From NCBI GenBank assembly GCA_946699065.1, contig CAMPDV010000057.1, positions 682,001 through 746,000 on the forward strand: a stretch of 64,000 nt of DNA, written 5' to 3'. Under the pieces are notes generated by a model. That model was not told the origin of the DNA and did no database searches. It worked only from the letters and a program-made list of their open reading frames with translations. The stretch is from Loxodes magnus (lineage: Eukaryota; Ciliophora; Karyorelictea; Loxodida; Loxodidae). Made by a program: the position numbers and the translations under genes. Of this stretch, positions 12,391 through 25,399 are shown in pieces (position 1 is the stretch's first letter; each line of letters opens with the position of its first letter).

Positions 12391-14050
12391 AAGTTTCGAA
12401 GGCTTTTGAAAAAGAAAGATAAGATAAATTCTAAGAAGCAATATAGATTTTTGACGATGTTATACATCGGAATCCGTAGAATAAAAATGCTTAATATGGA
12501 AAGGGAAATTCCCTATTTTCTTTATGTAGATTCTAAGAAGCAATTGAAAGTTTTAGCCAGGCTATTCTTTTAGATACAAAAAATTTAGATGCTCATTTTA
12601 ATAAGGGAATCTCTTTATTTTCATTAGGCAGATTCTAAGAAGAAACTGAAAGTTTTAACCAAGTTATTCTAATAAATCCAAAATATGTAGAAGCTTATTT
12701 TAATAAGGGAAATTCACTAAAATCTTTAGGAAGGTTCTAAGAAGCAATTGAATGCTTTAGCCAAGCTATTCAATTTGATTCGAAGTATGGTTTACCTTTG
12801 ATTAATAAGTATCTTTCACTCTGTAAATTAGATAAGAATTAAGAAGCTGATTAGGTCTGATAATAAGTTCTTCTAGTTGATCATAATTATTTTGATATTT
12901 ATAACATTTAAGGCAATGCTCTTTTATATTAGGAAAATATTAAATTTCTATTGATTTTTTTGATGTCGCTATAAAACTTAAGTCTGATTTTGTTGAAACA
13001 TATTTAAATAAATATAATTCTCTTAAAAAATTAGGAAAAAATCAATTAACCTAGGAATGTTTTAATAAAGCATTTTAACTTAAACCTAATCTGATTTAAA
13101 TCAATAATAATAATAGCAAGAAATCTAAACTATTTATGATAAAATTTGGTTGTTATTAGATTAAAATGGTCTGGAAAGGATTTAAGATCTTAAATTCATA
13201 TTTTTGATTATAAATAACTTGTTTCTAATGAAAAATTCCTTTTAAACTTATAAGTTTTAGTCTAAGGAGGTTTTAGCACTGTTTACCTTATTAATGTTGA
13301 AGGAATAGATTATGCGCTTAAGAAATTGAATTCTTAGAACGATTAAAAAAAACTAGCAGCATAATTTTACCTTGAATGCTAAGCTCATCTATCTGTAAAT
13401 AGTTAGAGAGTTCTTAGACTTTGTGGAGTAGCTATCGATACTTCCTAGTAAGGTAATTATCGTTTCTGTATTCTAACTGATTATTCATCAAAGGGAAGCT
13501 TATTTAGACTAATTTAATCGAAATAACTATTCTCCGAATATTAAATAGGTACTTCAGAATAATTTATTAAAAAACTAAGTTTATTAAATTAGATATCTGA
13601 AGGTATTTAAGCTATTAATTCTAGAAATCTAACTCATAGAGATATTAAATCATTAAATATTTTAATGGATGAGAACGACGCTCCTAAAATAGCTGATCTA
13701 GGGTTAGTTAGTGAAGCAAATATAACAACTACATTGAAAGGCAAAGGTTTTTATTAGTGGATGGCCCCGGAGTTATTTGAAGAGAAAGTAAGCAAATAGA
13801 GCGATATTGGGCTTTGTTTTGTTTAGCAATAGAAATATTTAACGAAGAGTTACCTTACCCAGAATTAAAAACTTTAGTTTAGATAATGAAATACGTTAAT
13901 ATCTAGTAAAAATATCCATAATTTTCTTAGGAAATAGATTAAGAGCCTGATTTGGCTTAATTATTAAAGCAATGCTTTAGTTATGATCCAAACTAAAGAC
14001 CTGATATTTATACATTTAAAAAGTAAATAGACTAACTAAAATAAAAGTGA
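12391..14050 (+). pseudogene. TPR-protein kinase, copy A (frameshifted)
   Basis: The N-terminal part is a run of TPR units (FQEAIESFSQAI, NKGNSLKSLGRFQEAIECF). The kinase domain shows a Gly-rich loop (VQGGFSTVYL, first Gly lost), YALKKLN with the ATP-binding Lys, HRDIKSLN (13659-13682), DLG in place of DFG (13698), and WMAPELF. The C-lobe is PDIYTFKKQIDQLKQK followed by TGA (14048-14050). At least three lesions break the frame: one base missing near 12929 (LLYLGKY expected), a disturbed stretch at 13100-13260 between TPRs and kinase, and one base missing near 13808 where SDIWAL is expected. Copy B has the last lesion too. A clear start codon is lacking. It probably once acted as a cytosolic Ser/Thr kinase with a TPR scaffold. 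Confidence 0.75.
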
Positions 14051-17040
14051 ATCTATTAGAATAAATAAACTAAGTAAAACTAATAGCTTCAATAAAATTT
14101 TAAATCATAACTACAAACTAATTAGAAAGAAGAAAATTGGGTGATTGTTCAGCAATATTAAGTTTAATTTAATTCCTAAGAACATATTGAAGAAGGTTTT
14201 AAATAAGAAATAAAGATACAGTAAAAGAGTTAAAAGGAAGATAAAGAATAGTGAGAAGAGAAAAGAGATTGAGGAATTAAGGGAATAAGGAAATAAATTT
14301 AGCTTAAGTTAATAAAATTAAAATTACTATATATATTTTTTACTTAAATTAGTAAATTTTAAATTATTTAGTATAAAGTAGCTAAATTTTAAAATAAGGA
14401 TTTCATTAATTAAGTTGTGATTGTATAATAAAATAATTAAAGTCTACTTTAACAACTTATAGTTAATTCCTTTATTTAATGTTAATAAAAGAAGCGCATC
14501 AACAAGATGCTAAGCTCTCTAAATCAAATTTATTTATTTATTATTTATTTAGCAAATTAAAAAACTTATAATTAACTAGTTGATATACTTGAAATCATTA
14601 AGATAGCTTAAAAGTTTAATAATTAAAGGAAAAATTAAAAATTAAAAGTTAAATAACCAATCTTTGATTTATTTTAAAGCTTTAACAATTTAATGTTGAA
14701 CTTAGATATAAGTTCCTAATAAAATATTGCATAGTCTAATAGACTTTAAAGTTTAGATTTAAATAGTAGAACTAGGGGTATAATTATTTTAATTAAAAAT
14801 CTTAAATAAAGGCCAGACAATTTATCTTATACTAAATGATAAAACCTCATAGTATTAGATTAAACAAAGAATATTTATTTGAGAAATTTTAGCTAAAGAT
14901 CCATTTCAATTCATAAAACAAGTTACTAAGAGTTTTAACTGAAAAAATTATTAAATTAAGATTACAAGAATAGCTTGGAAATAACCTTCTCAACAAGCCA
15001 AACACGTGAAGTTTCATCTGTAAGTAATGATTGATATTATGAAATCTAATAAATAGTTCCTTTAAAATAATACCTAGGTACTTGCTATAAATATAACCTA
15101 AAAACATAATTTGTTAAAATCCTGATTGATTTAATATATCACTTTGAATTTAAAATATCCTGCTAAATAACTATTTGCAAAGATTGCTCATTAATGTATT
15201 GATACTTAGATTGAAAATTTTAAATAAAGTAAGTTTTAATTAGTTTGTATATTTAAATTGACTAGAATCATTTCCTTTGAAGCCAAGCAAGAATCATTAA
15301 ATTTATTTACAAATCTAAAAATATAGTCACTAATATTTTATCCTTTGTATGGTAAGTAAAATTTCAAGAATGAAATTTTAGAGTTAAGTGGTAAACATGA
15401 TTGACTTGGTAATAATTTAGTGATTTTTATAAGAATAAATACAATGACTAGTTAAAAGGAAAGTAGCAAATGTGTAGAATTATTAATTACAATTATAATA
15501 ATCCCTATGATAGTATCTTAGCAACCAAATATATTATTATATATTGTAAATATCTATCATAGTAGTAATAAATTAACTCTACTATCTAAAATTTACCAAG
15601 ATAATTCCTAGTAGTCAATTATTGCTTTAAAAGAAAAATATATATTTAAGTGTCTTTATTAGAACTTACCTACTCTACCTTACTTATATTAACTAGATAA
15701 GCATATCTTACTACTAACTTCTAAATCTTAATTAATAAATATCTTTATTAATTATTTACTAACTCTTCTCTATTTTAGCGTGCATTCATTTCTAATACCT
15801 ACTTAGTAAGTAAGAATAACCATTCATTTAGTATGTAAACGTTTTTTTCTTAGTTAGTAAAATATCTAAATTTTTAGCTTAAGAAACGAAAAGCGCAGAA
15901 ATGAGAAATAAAAAAATAACTATATGGTATTTATTATCGTTGGAGATTAGAAGGATATGAAGCTTAAATAAAGTACTAGTAATAATTATAATTAGAGGTG
16001 ACTTTTAGGGAAGCTACATATCTAATTGAGCTATTTAATAACTTTATTAAGAAAGTTGCGTTCTTTTGAAGTGAAATTACTTAATAACTTAAAACTAAGA
16101 TACAATAATTCTGTTTTTTTAAATGTTAAATATCATTCAAAATATACTCCTAGTTGCTAGCAATCATTTTACAAGTCAGTATATTAAAAAATCTCTACAG
16201 TGACTCATTTAATTTACCTAAAAGCTTTTTAAGAGCAAGAAAGTATATTAAATGAAGGGTTAGATAAATAGTTTAGAACTGAAATATTTATAATAATTAG
16301 TAAAATGTATTTGAATATTAAATCTAAAATTACTTAAATATAGAAAATAAATCATAAAAGTATAAACTATAAATGTGATCAAGAAGCAAAAGCAACAACT
16401 ATCAAACTTAGATATGCAAACTAATTCTATTTATCCAAAATTAACTTCAATTACTTTAGCAAAACTAAATTTTTACTTACAAAACTCTTATTTCAACTAT
16501 TAAGCAATATTCAATTCAATCATCTTCTTAATTATTCAACACCAGCAAAATTACTTACTCAAAATACTATTTAATAGTAATACATCAATCTAATCTAACA
16601 AATACAACTAGCTTAAGTTCAAATAATTAAAAGAGATTAATAAAACTATAAATATATAAAAGCATCTCTATTATTACTTTAATTAACTTATTTATTTAAC
16701 TAAGAAACACTCAAATTATCCTACCATTACAAAATTATATTAAATTAATAATTAGTTAATATATAAAACTTAAATTTTTTAAGCCTTCAATAACTAACAG
16801 AGCTAATTTAAACATTCCAATCATGTTTAAACTATTAATTTAGCAATAAAAATTAATATACTAAAATAATTAAATTTATATTAACTTAAGCCAACATTTT
16901 ATATAAGCGAAGTTTAAAGCACAATAATTTTTTATATATGTTCCTAGTAAATTACTAAAATAGTAATGATAATATAATAAATGTATACAAAACTAATAAA
17001 TTTATAAAATACTAATTTACTCAATGTTAAAATAAGGGAT
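14051..17040. other. 3' flank of kinase copy A, duplicated
   Basis: No protein is recognised. Much of it up to about 16.1 kb aligns by eye with 33277-35400 (for example the shared ATAATCCCTAT stretch at about 15500 and 34910). It is therefore part of a segmental duplication rather than unique spacer. A 72-codon conventional frame on the minus strand (14889-15107) has no motif. Confidence 0.55.
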
Positions 17041-17079
17041 ATGAGAACTTCGCAGAAGCAAACTAAAACTATAATTAAG

Positions 17080-17942
17080 AAAGTTATTATAGTGCAATGG
17101 AGATTAATATTAGGCTATTCAAGCAGATCAAAAGTATGGCAATGTTTATAATGGAAAGAAAATTTCACTTGCTTCTTTCTTTAAATAGATATTAAGAAGT
17201 TCTAGAATGTTAAAATTAGTCTATTTAAATAGATCTTAGTATATTGATGCTTATAATAACAAAAAATTTTCACTTTAAAATTAGGGTAAATATTAAGATA
17301 CAATAGAGAACTATAATAAAGCTATTAAAGAAGAATCATTCTATGTAAACGTTTACTATAATAAAGAAATTTAACTGTGAAATTATGGGTAGATAATAAA
17401 AAATTATTGAGAATTATAACAAGGCTATTTAAATAGAACCTAAGCTTGTCAAATCTTATAAAATATAGAAATTTACCTACATAAATTAGGAAGATTAAGA
17501 AGTGCTATAGAGCTTTAGCATAACCATTAAATAGATCTGAAATATAGATTGTTTTTAATTAATAAGTATCTTTCACTCTGTAAATTAGATAAAAAATTAT
17601 AAGCTTATAGTCTGATAGTAAGGTCTTTTAGTTGATCATAATTACTCTAAGATTTATAGCAAGGAAGGATTCTTTCTTTTTAACTAGGAAAAATATCTAA
17701 ATTATTTTGGTTTTTTTCATGGTTCTATAGAACTTAAATCTGATTTTGTTGAAGTCTTTTTAAATAGATTCAATTCTCTTAAAAATAGGAAAATACAAAG
17801 AATCTTAAGAAAGATTTAACAAAGTAGTTTAACTTAAAACTAATTTGGTTAACTATTATAGCAATGTTTTTGTCACGATCCAGATGAAAGACCTGGTATA
17901 TATATTTTTTAAAAATAAGTAGATTAACTAAAATAGAAATGA
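17080..17942 (+). pseudogene. TPR-kinase, copy C: TPRs joined to the kinase tail with the kinase core deleted
   Basis: Recognisable TPR pieces run from about 17230 to 17840 (KYLSLCKLDKK, LNRFNSLK, ERFNKVVQLK), with several frame breaks. At about 17850 the sequence jumps directly into the extreme C-lobe (QQCF-x-DPDERPGIY), then VDQLKQK and TGA at 17940-17942. The Gly loop, HRD, DLG and APE region is missing. An internal deletion of about 1 kb relative to copy B is the simplest explanation. It cannot be an active kinase. Confidence 0.7.
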
Positions 17943-18820
17943 AATTAATTAATTAATAGACCAAGTAAAATTAATAGCTTTAATAAGGTTTAAAACAAAA
18001 GATAAAGATAGTAGAAAGAAGGAAGTAGAAAATAAAGTGAATGCTTAGTTACAGTAATAATTTTTAATCTTATAAAAATTGAACCATTCTATTAATAAGA
18101 AGAATAATCTTAGCAAAAGAATGGAAAGTTAAAGAATATATTATGAAGATAAGAAGTTGTAGGAATAAAGTAAATACTAATCTAAGAGATAAAAATAAAG
18201 ATTTAAAAGCTTTGTTTAAATTTAAAAATAACTTAATATAAGTAGCTAAAATTCTTAATAAAGATTCTTTCTCTTCACTGTATAATATTGAAATTTGATA
18301 TACTCTAACACATTATAATAAATGTATTTATAACTTACTAATAATTTACTACAAACACATTAAGATAATTTATATCTAATTAATTTTATCAAGATAGTTT
18401 AAGAACTTCTTATATTAAATTAAATAAAACTTCTTAACTAGATAATTAATTTTCTCTTATATTTAGATTTTTAAATTAAAAATAAATATAAAGCTGAAAA
18501 ACATTTATCTTTGATTAAAAGATAGCTTTCTCTATAATTATTACAAAAGTACATACTTTACATATAAATTCTTAATATTACAGTGCTTATTAAATTATTT
18601 TCTTTTTATTTAATTTACATATTTCCTTAGAAGAAATTTCACTGTTTTAAGGAAAAACCAAAAAATTCTTATCACTTAATAGTGTTGAAAGCTTTTGAGT
18701 TTTTAAATAGTATTAAAAAAACTAATTTTAATTAAAGCTCCAAATACCAACTAGTAAATAAATCAAACTAAAATAAATAAAATCTCAGAAGCTGTATTAG
18801 GTGAGACATAGTTCTATTAT

Positions 18821-20573
18821 ATGAGTGCTGTAGTTATTGGTAATTATTTAACACCAAATAATGCCGCTTTTCAAGAATAATAAAGTTGGTAGTAAAAATT
18901 GTGGAATCTAAGAATTATAAACATAGCTACAAACTAACATTCTCAAAAAGTAAAATCTTATTATTTCTGTAACTGAGAAATCTTGGCTATTATGATATCT
19001 ATTAACTAGTTTCTTTAGATTCTAAATCACGCCATTATTTACAATAATCTATTTTTAAATCATAATTAATAAAATATCTGTTTTATAAAGGGAGTTGAGT
19101 TGAATATCTGCAATGAAATACCTCAATGGAAAGATAATTGATAAAGAATGTTTTCCAAAAATTCCAATATGAACTAAGTGAGCACAGATTTGATAATTAA
19201 TAGCAAATAAGCTCAGATTTTGACGAATCGTAATAATTTTTAATTAGCTTTGTTATATAGAAATTTTTAGGAAGTATCTTGTTACATTTTGGAAAATATT
19301 AGAATAAATATGTTTAATTACTTAGAATTATATCAATAAAAATTTGTTTTAAATTAAGTAGATAGAAAAGACTGTTGGATATTTGCTGAGATAAGATCAA
19401 ATAAAAATTAGCTATTATAGAAAATTATGTTGAAGAACGAAAAATAGACTATAGATTGGAGAAATACTATTAGAGTTTGTAATTGGAATCTTAAAGCCAT
19501 TTTTTTAGATGAAAATGATGATTTAATATCAGTTTCAGACATAAAGAGTTAATTACTGATTTAATTAAAAGCTAAAGTAATAAAGAAATGATTTTGTTTC
19601 CAATCAATAGGGGGATTAAAGGATAAAGAGCAAGATAAAGTGATTAAAAGATGAATGTAGAATAATAATGAAGAATTTGCTGAGTAAAAGTGTCCTTAAA
19701 ATGAAGATCTTGGCAGATAAAATATCTTAAAGAATATAAGGGATGAAATAATTTGTTAGGGAGAATGTTAAGAAGGAAGGCATAAAGATAAAAATATTTA
19801 ATAATAAACTTATAATTGATAATAAAATAAAGAGAGCTAAGTTTATAATGACAAGTATAAGTTAGTTAATTGTAGTAAATATATAAAAAATTATCTCTTA
19901 AGACAAAATGTAAAAATCTATATTAATTCATAAAGTTTAAACCTATAATAAAATATATTATAATAAGTTTATAAAATCAGAAATAAATGTTTAGTTAAAT
20001 CGAATTATGTTTAAAGTTTTAGGTATTCTAAAAGTTTAATCTTAAGCATACTATAAATATTTTTTATTTACTAATATCGAAGAGAAATAATTAGTATATA
20101 CAACTCAGAACATAAAGCTATAATTTTCGAAAAGACCTATAAGACAAACATTATTCTATGAAGAATCTCCATTGCATTTGTGGAGAATTGATAAGTTTGA
20201 GCATATTCAGGATTACTAAATAGATATATGGAAATGGATAATATCAAAGATTAGATAATGCGATATTAAAAGACTAATAACATATGGCCAAAGCTATATC
20301 AATTAATTTCCAAAAAACAAATTAGAATAAATTGATCTACAAATAAAAATTTTCATAGGATGTTGATTAAATGGAGATTAGAATTATTTGAACTGGAAAA
20401 AGATGAATGATAAGAAAATTCTGCAACTAATGAAGAAGAAGTGAAGGACCAAGAAAAATACGAAGGAACGAGGAAGAAGAACAGAAGAACAAAAGGAAGA
20501 ATATAAGGAATAAACTGATGATGAAGATGATCTAGTTGAAGAAGAGGATGAAGATGAAAATGTGAAGAAGTGA
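18821..20573 (+). CDS. Unassigned protein with acidic C-terminus, one unresolved frame change
   Basis: Reading TAA/TAG as Gln gives a long, well-behaved frame from MSAVVIGNYL at 18821 through KDCWIFAEIR (about 19370) and FLDENDDLISVSDIK (about 19510). The end is a strongly acidic tail (DDEDDLVEEEDEDENVKK) and TGA at 20571-20573, but in another frame. The switch lies between about 19.9 and 20.5 kb. I found no convincing 16-17 nt intron there, so a single-base lesion or an unusual intron is possible. Upstream sequence to about 18.7 kb also stays open, so the start is uncertain. Its 5' part resembles decayed sequence near 34.3-34.5 kb. No family recognised; it may be a recent pseudogene. Confidence 0.35.
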
Positions 20574-21430
20574 AAACTTTCGAATAACATTATAACATCT
20601 TTAATTGAAGGGAGAAATTCTAACAATGAAAAGATGTCACAAGACTCTTTTAGTTAAATTAAATTTATGCCTATTATTTTAAGTATTGCTTTGATCAATT
20701 AAATAAACTATGATTATCTCAAAATTTCATCTTGATTATTATTATTCAATCATTCTGTTTTATATCATCCTTTTAAGATTTCTCCATTTTTGACAATTCA
20801 AGAGTTCTTGATATTAGAATCATTTGAAACATGCTTATTTAGAAATGTAAATACTCCAGCTATGTACTGAAAATTAGCTTTCATAGCTTTAATTAAATAG
20901 TAAATGACACCTAACGTCGTAATTTCCAATTCTTTACAATTATTCATCTTTTACAGTAAAATAGCATTTCTTAAAAAAATCTCAATAATCAAGTATTTTT
21001 CACTTATTTAATAAGAATTCTAAACAGGAAAATGATGATCTAAGTTCCTTTAAAAGTTATAAAATTTGCTTCTAATATTGAATATATTGATAATTTTTAT
21101 CTATGTTATGTGTCCAATTTCATATAAGTAATTAGGAAATTAGTTTAAATTGTCAAATTATTAATATATGCAATTGCTTTTATTCCTTTACTTTTGTGAG
21201 CATTTTAATTATAGAAGCAATGCTTATTATTTGTTCTTAGTTGACTTTTAAAAATCTAGGCTAATGATGCTCATAAAAATATTGCAAGTTTATATGATAA
21301 AGTACAGATATTTGCTAAATTTAATCCTAATATTTAAATCCTTCTTTAATTATAATGAAATTAGTAAATATAATTGCTTGAGGTAAATAAATCTTATTTT
21401 ACTTTTTAGTGAGCTTTAGTAACTAAACGT
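20574..21430. other. Spacer, nothing recognised
   Basis: AT-rich sequence between the unassigned gene and the retroelement debris. I see no motif on either strand. Confidence 0.4.
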
Positions 21431-21870
21431 CATTATGTGCTTAAAGAGCAACAATCAAATCTGTAAAAAATGAGTATTAAAAATAGAATTGGCTGCTTAA
21501 AACACCTTTCTAGAACTCATTCTCATATTCGCGTCTATATTCAAAATTACATTTATTTCTTACTAAATAATTCGGTAAATAGTCCTCTTTTATATTCTGC
21601 TATAGGGATTTTTAATTTCTGCATTGATATAATATTCAAGAAAATAGTGGGAGAAAGATTTTCATTTATCTTAATAAACCTATAAACCTGAGAGAGATTC
21701 TTATTTAAATCGATATTTTGAAAGAAAGAATCTGGACATAAATAAGACCTTGACAGGGACTTGAAATTTATGTAATCATTATTCATGAATTCCCTATATG
21801 CAGAAACTGACTATCTAAATTTTCCTTAATGTCCTTTAAGAGACCTTTAAGAGTAAGTAGCACAGAATTG
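21430..21870 (-). pseudogene. Coding-like fragment, unknown, possibly retroelement 3' part
   Basis: The minus strand is open even by the conventional code over 77 codons (21553-21786) and open further when TAA/TAG are Gln. It reads YREFMNNDYINFKSLSRSYL, later KLKIPIAEYKRGLFTELF. It lies downstream, in the same orientation, of the reverse-transcriptase-like segment at 22.4-23.1 kb and could be the end of the same element. There is no recognisable domain. The overlapping plus-strand frame at 21470-21685 looks like its shadow. Confidence 0.3.
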
Positions 21871-22379
21871 TTTTAAATTACTCAACAATTCAAAATTAAT
21901 CATTATGTCTATAAATATTAAGATTTATGATTTCATACCTTATCAATTAGATACCGGTTTTTTTGATTGCAGTCGTAAATATGTTTGTAACTTCTTTGTA
22001 AAGATTATTCAAATTAACATTGACTCGTAGAATCACTCCTATTATGTAAATTGCTTGTTTAATCTATTGATTAATTATTTAATTTCAATTAAATTTACTT
22101 ATTTCTAATATCTCTTTTAAATTTTCTATATTATTACTTTCTAATATTTAACTTTAGGTAATTCATGCTAATACTTTGCTACTTATTAGTTCATCACTAA
22201 TTGGAAAACTTTGAAAAGAATGTAAAAGAAGAAAAAAATAAATTTTAATAAAACAAAATAATTAAGTTAGGAGTTTCTGATTTTATTTAATATTAAATAA
22301 AATATGATAAACACATATTAAGTCATTTCTATTTATCATTTACTTGTTTCTGCTTCTTCTTTTCAGTTTTAAAAGAATA

Positions 22380-23120
22380 ATTTATTTATTCGCTCGTTCT
22401 CAAATCGAAGCAAACACTTAAGTTTTATCGTTGGGGCTTCGAAAACTAATTTGAATTTCTAAATATCTAGTTATGATTTAATAATATAAAACTAGTTTAT
22501 GCGATCAAACTTAGTAAATATTTTATTAAAATGTTCTAGCATTTTTAAATCTTTAATAAATAATTTAATTAATTTTTGTTAAATTATTTTATGCTTTTAT
22601 AAGTACTAAGGTAACTTGATTCTTTTTTGGATTGAAAAAAGTTTTATTTCTAAAGAGTCAAACATTTTATCAATATATATAAATATTGCAGTTAATATTT
22701 TAATGTTTATCATAATTACCTATTATTATTATGTCAAAAAATGTGTCAAGAAGTATTTTATCAATTACATTTAGGGAACACTAATCAATCTTATCTATTA
22801 ATTCAATAAGTGTAATCTTTTTTTTAAAGCATATATTTATGAGAGAAATATATTATCGGTCTTTTCAATCATCTTTTTTATATTAAAATCATTTAAGTTT
22901 TAGTTTCTAGGATTTCTTCCAAATCTAAGTATATTAATTAGAGAAGAGTAAAGAATCATTACAAGCTAGTCTTCAACATATTTCAACAATTTTCCTTTTA
23001 TTCCATCTAGACCATCTGCTTTTCTATTTGAGATTTCTTTAATTTTTTCATAGTTTTAGCTTAATGAAAATTAGAATTTATTCTTCCGAATTAAGTATTA
23101 ATTTACTTATATGCATCATT
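22380..23120 (-). mobile_element. Degenerate non-LTR-type reverse transcriptase fragment
   Basis: On the minus strand at about 22920-23040 the translation reads NRKADGLDGIKGKLLKYVED. This recalls the K-x-PGPDGI-x-x-ELLK segment at the start of LINE-type reverse transcriptases. About 300 nt later (22630-22690) the segment FIYIDKMFDSLEIKLF resembles catalytic motif A (D-x-x-x-AFDS). The two pieces are in different frames and no YADD box was found, so the element is broken. No endonuclease domain was identified upstream. Inference from motif resemblance only. Confidence 0.4.
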
Positions 23121-25380
23121 AGCTCTTTTAACTTAAATATATTTCTTAGGGAGATATCGAGTAATTTCTTTTCTTGAATAATAATCGATCCTATATTAGT
23201 TAACATTGTCCTTGCTTTTCTTTTAACATTTTCATATTAATTGCAAATATTACTTTGCTCATCTTAAGAACTCAAAATATATTTTAAAGTGAGAGTCTAA
23301 CATTTTACCTAATTATAACATCTTTTACTCATTAACTTTATATTTTTGAGCTATCTTTTCGTAACATAGCATAGAAGTTAAGATAAAGTTGGCAATTATT
23401 GGATTACATCTAGTAAATAAGCTCTTTATATGAGCAGTGAATTTTTCTTACTAATTTGTACTAAGATTAAGATAAAATTTGGTTTGCTTAAGAGCTTAGA
23501 ATTTTGTTTTTCCAGAAATTATTAAGTAAAACAAATAAGATTCTCACGAGAAGCCATGTTTGAGGATTGATTTTCTCAGCCCAATCTTTAGGCAATGTTA
23601 ATTACCATCAACTCTGCAATCCAGCACAGAAATTACGAAAGAAAGACTCCTATCGTCCTTATCGAAATCTCATTTCCCTAAATATTAAAAAGATAAAACG
23701 TCTCGCAAAAAGATCCAAAGGTGGTAATTAACTTTTATTTAGATTCTTTGCCTTATTTCCCTTCGGTACCAAATTCAATTATAAACAAGCTACTATTGAA
23801 ATTAATTTAGTATTTAATAATTGCAATATATTTATCTTAATCCTTTGAATGCTAACTTACTATCATTTACTATCTTTAGATCGATTTAAAATAAAAATTT
23901 TTATAATATTTAGGAATTATTATGTAATTATCAGAATTGTCTCAGGCATTCTATAAAAGGGCTTTTAAGTCACTCATTAATATAACTGGATTATCTTGAA
24001 GCAATTTGTCAATATGTTAAGGAATACATAGTTTTACTTTTCGGTATTTACCTCTTTCATTATCAGTATGTAACTAGAATTTACTAATATATAATCAATT
24101 ATTGATAAAACCAATCGATTATAATTTTCGATTTTATATACATTTCAGTATTCCATAATTCTTCTTCTACAATTAGAATACTCTTTCTTTGTCTGATCTC
24201 TTAGATATCTTCTATACTCACTGATTATCTGTTCTTTATAAGAAATTAAAGTCTCTAAATTGAAATATATGCCATTCAAAAATTTCCATAGATAAGTGTT
24301 ATTGCCTAAGATTGCTTTTTATATATTAATAAAAAGCTAAACTTAAAAAAAGTAAATATGAGCATATTGATATAACTTGCTAATTTAATGAACGATTACT
24401 TATTTGGATGAAAGACATTATAGCATTTCAAATAATAGCTTAATTAATCATTATTTTAGCCATACTTATACGTTTGAATTGCTTAGAATAAAATATTCCT
24501 TGAACAAAGTATCTAAGCACATTACATCTTCATAATTAGAAGTTTTTTTCTTTGATTGGTTTAAGTAATTAGCAATATCTGTCTATAAATTTTAGCTTTG
24601 TAATAGATATATATTAGTACTAATATCTTTTAAGTGTTTTGGTTGCTAATATCTTAGTTTATAATGTAAACCTTAATACTTTATTGCCTAGATTTTCCTA
24701 TCTTCCTATAATTAAAAATTAGAGATTATAACATTAAGTTTTGAATAGCTTTTGTTATTTTGGTCATAAATAAGTTAAATAATGTATAAATTGTATATCA
24801 ATCTAATAATAAGCCTACTTTAAATAGAAATTAAACGCTTTAATAAGCTCTTTTGCTGGAATTTGATAAACTAAACTATAATCTTTTAAATATTGCAGCA
24901 ATGCTTCAATTATACTACTTTTTAGTTTATTGTCTTTAAATTAAACTGAAGATGGCTACCTTCCTCATCTATTAAAGTACTAAAATAACTATAAATTGCT
25001 AATAAGAATGTACTTTCACTTCTAAGCTTAAGTTTGATTAATTGATAAAACTAAAATATGATAAGATTAGTTCATATCATCATTACTTCAAGTAATCTTA
25101 TTATAAGAAAAAATATAAAATTTCGCCTAAGAAATAACATACTTCGCCAACAAAACCTAATAGCACTTATAAGGATGATTTCAACTATCCCTACTTCTTT
25201 AGATAGAGAATTAAGAAATAACAAATGCTAGTAACGATCTTTATCAGTGAACTAATTAATTATTAAACTCTATATAAATACTAAAATCGGAAAATTCAAC
25301 ATAACGATAGGAATTAGCGCTAAAATAATTCTTGCAACAAATTTAAGGCAGATCATTACAGACAGAACATATATTAAGAG
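23120..25380. other. Mostly unrecognised sequence, with a GC-richer hairpin-bounded patch
   Basis: No gene recognised on either strand apart from retroelement-like debris at the left edge. The patch at 23597-23732 is annotated separately. Confidence 0.35.
23597..23732. repeat. 136-bp segment bounded by perfect 11-bp inverted repeats
   Basis: The left end reads GTTAATTACCA (23597-23607). The right end reads TGGTAATTAAC (23722-23732), its exact reverse complement. The interior is visibly richer in G and C than the surroundings. No target-site duplication is evident. It could be a MITE-like insertion or a structured RNA with a closing stem. It matches no tRNA, 5S or snRNA consensus that I can recognise. 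Confidence 0.45.
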
Positions 25381-25399
25381 AAATTTAAAACTCGAAAAT

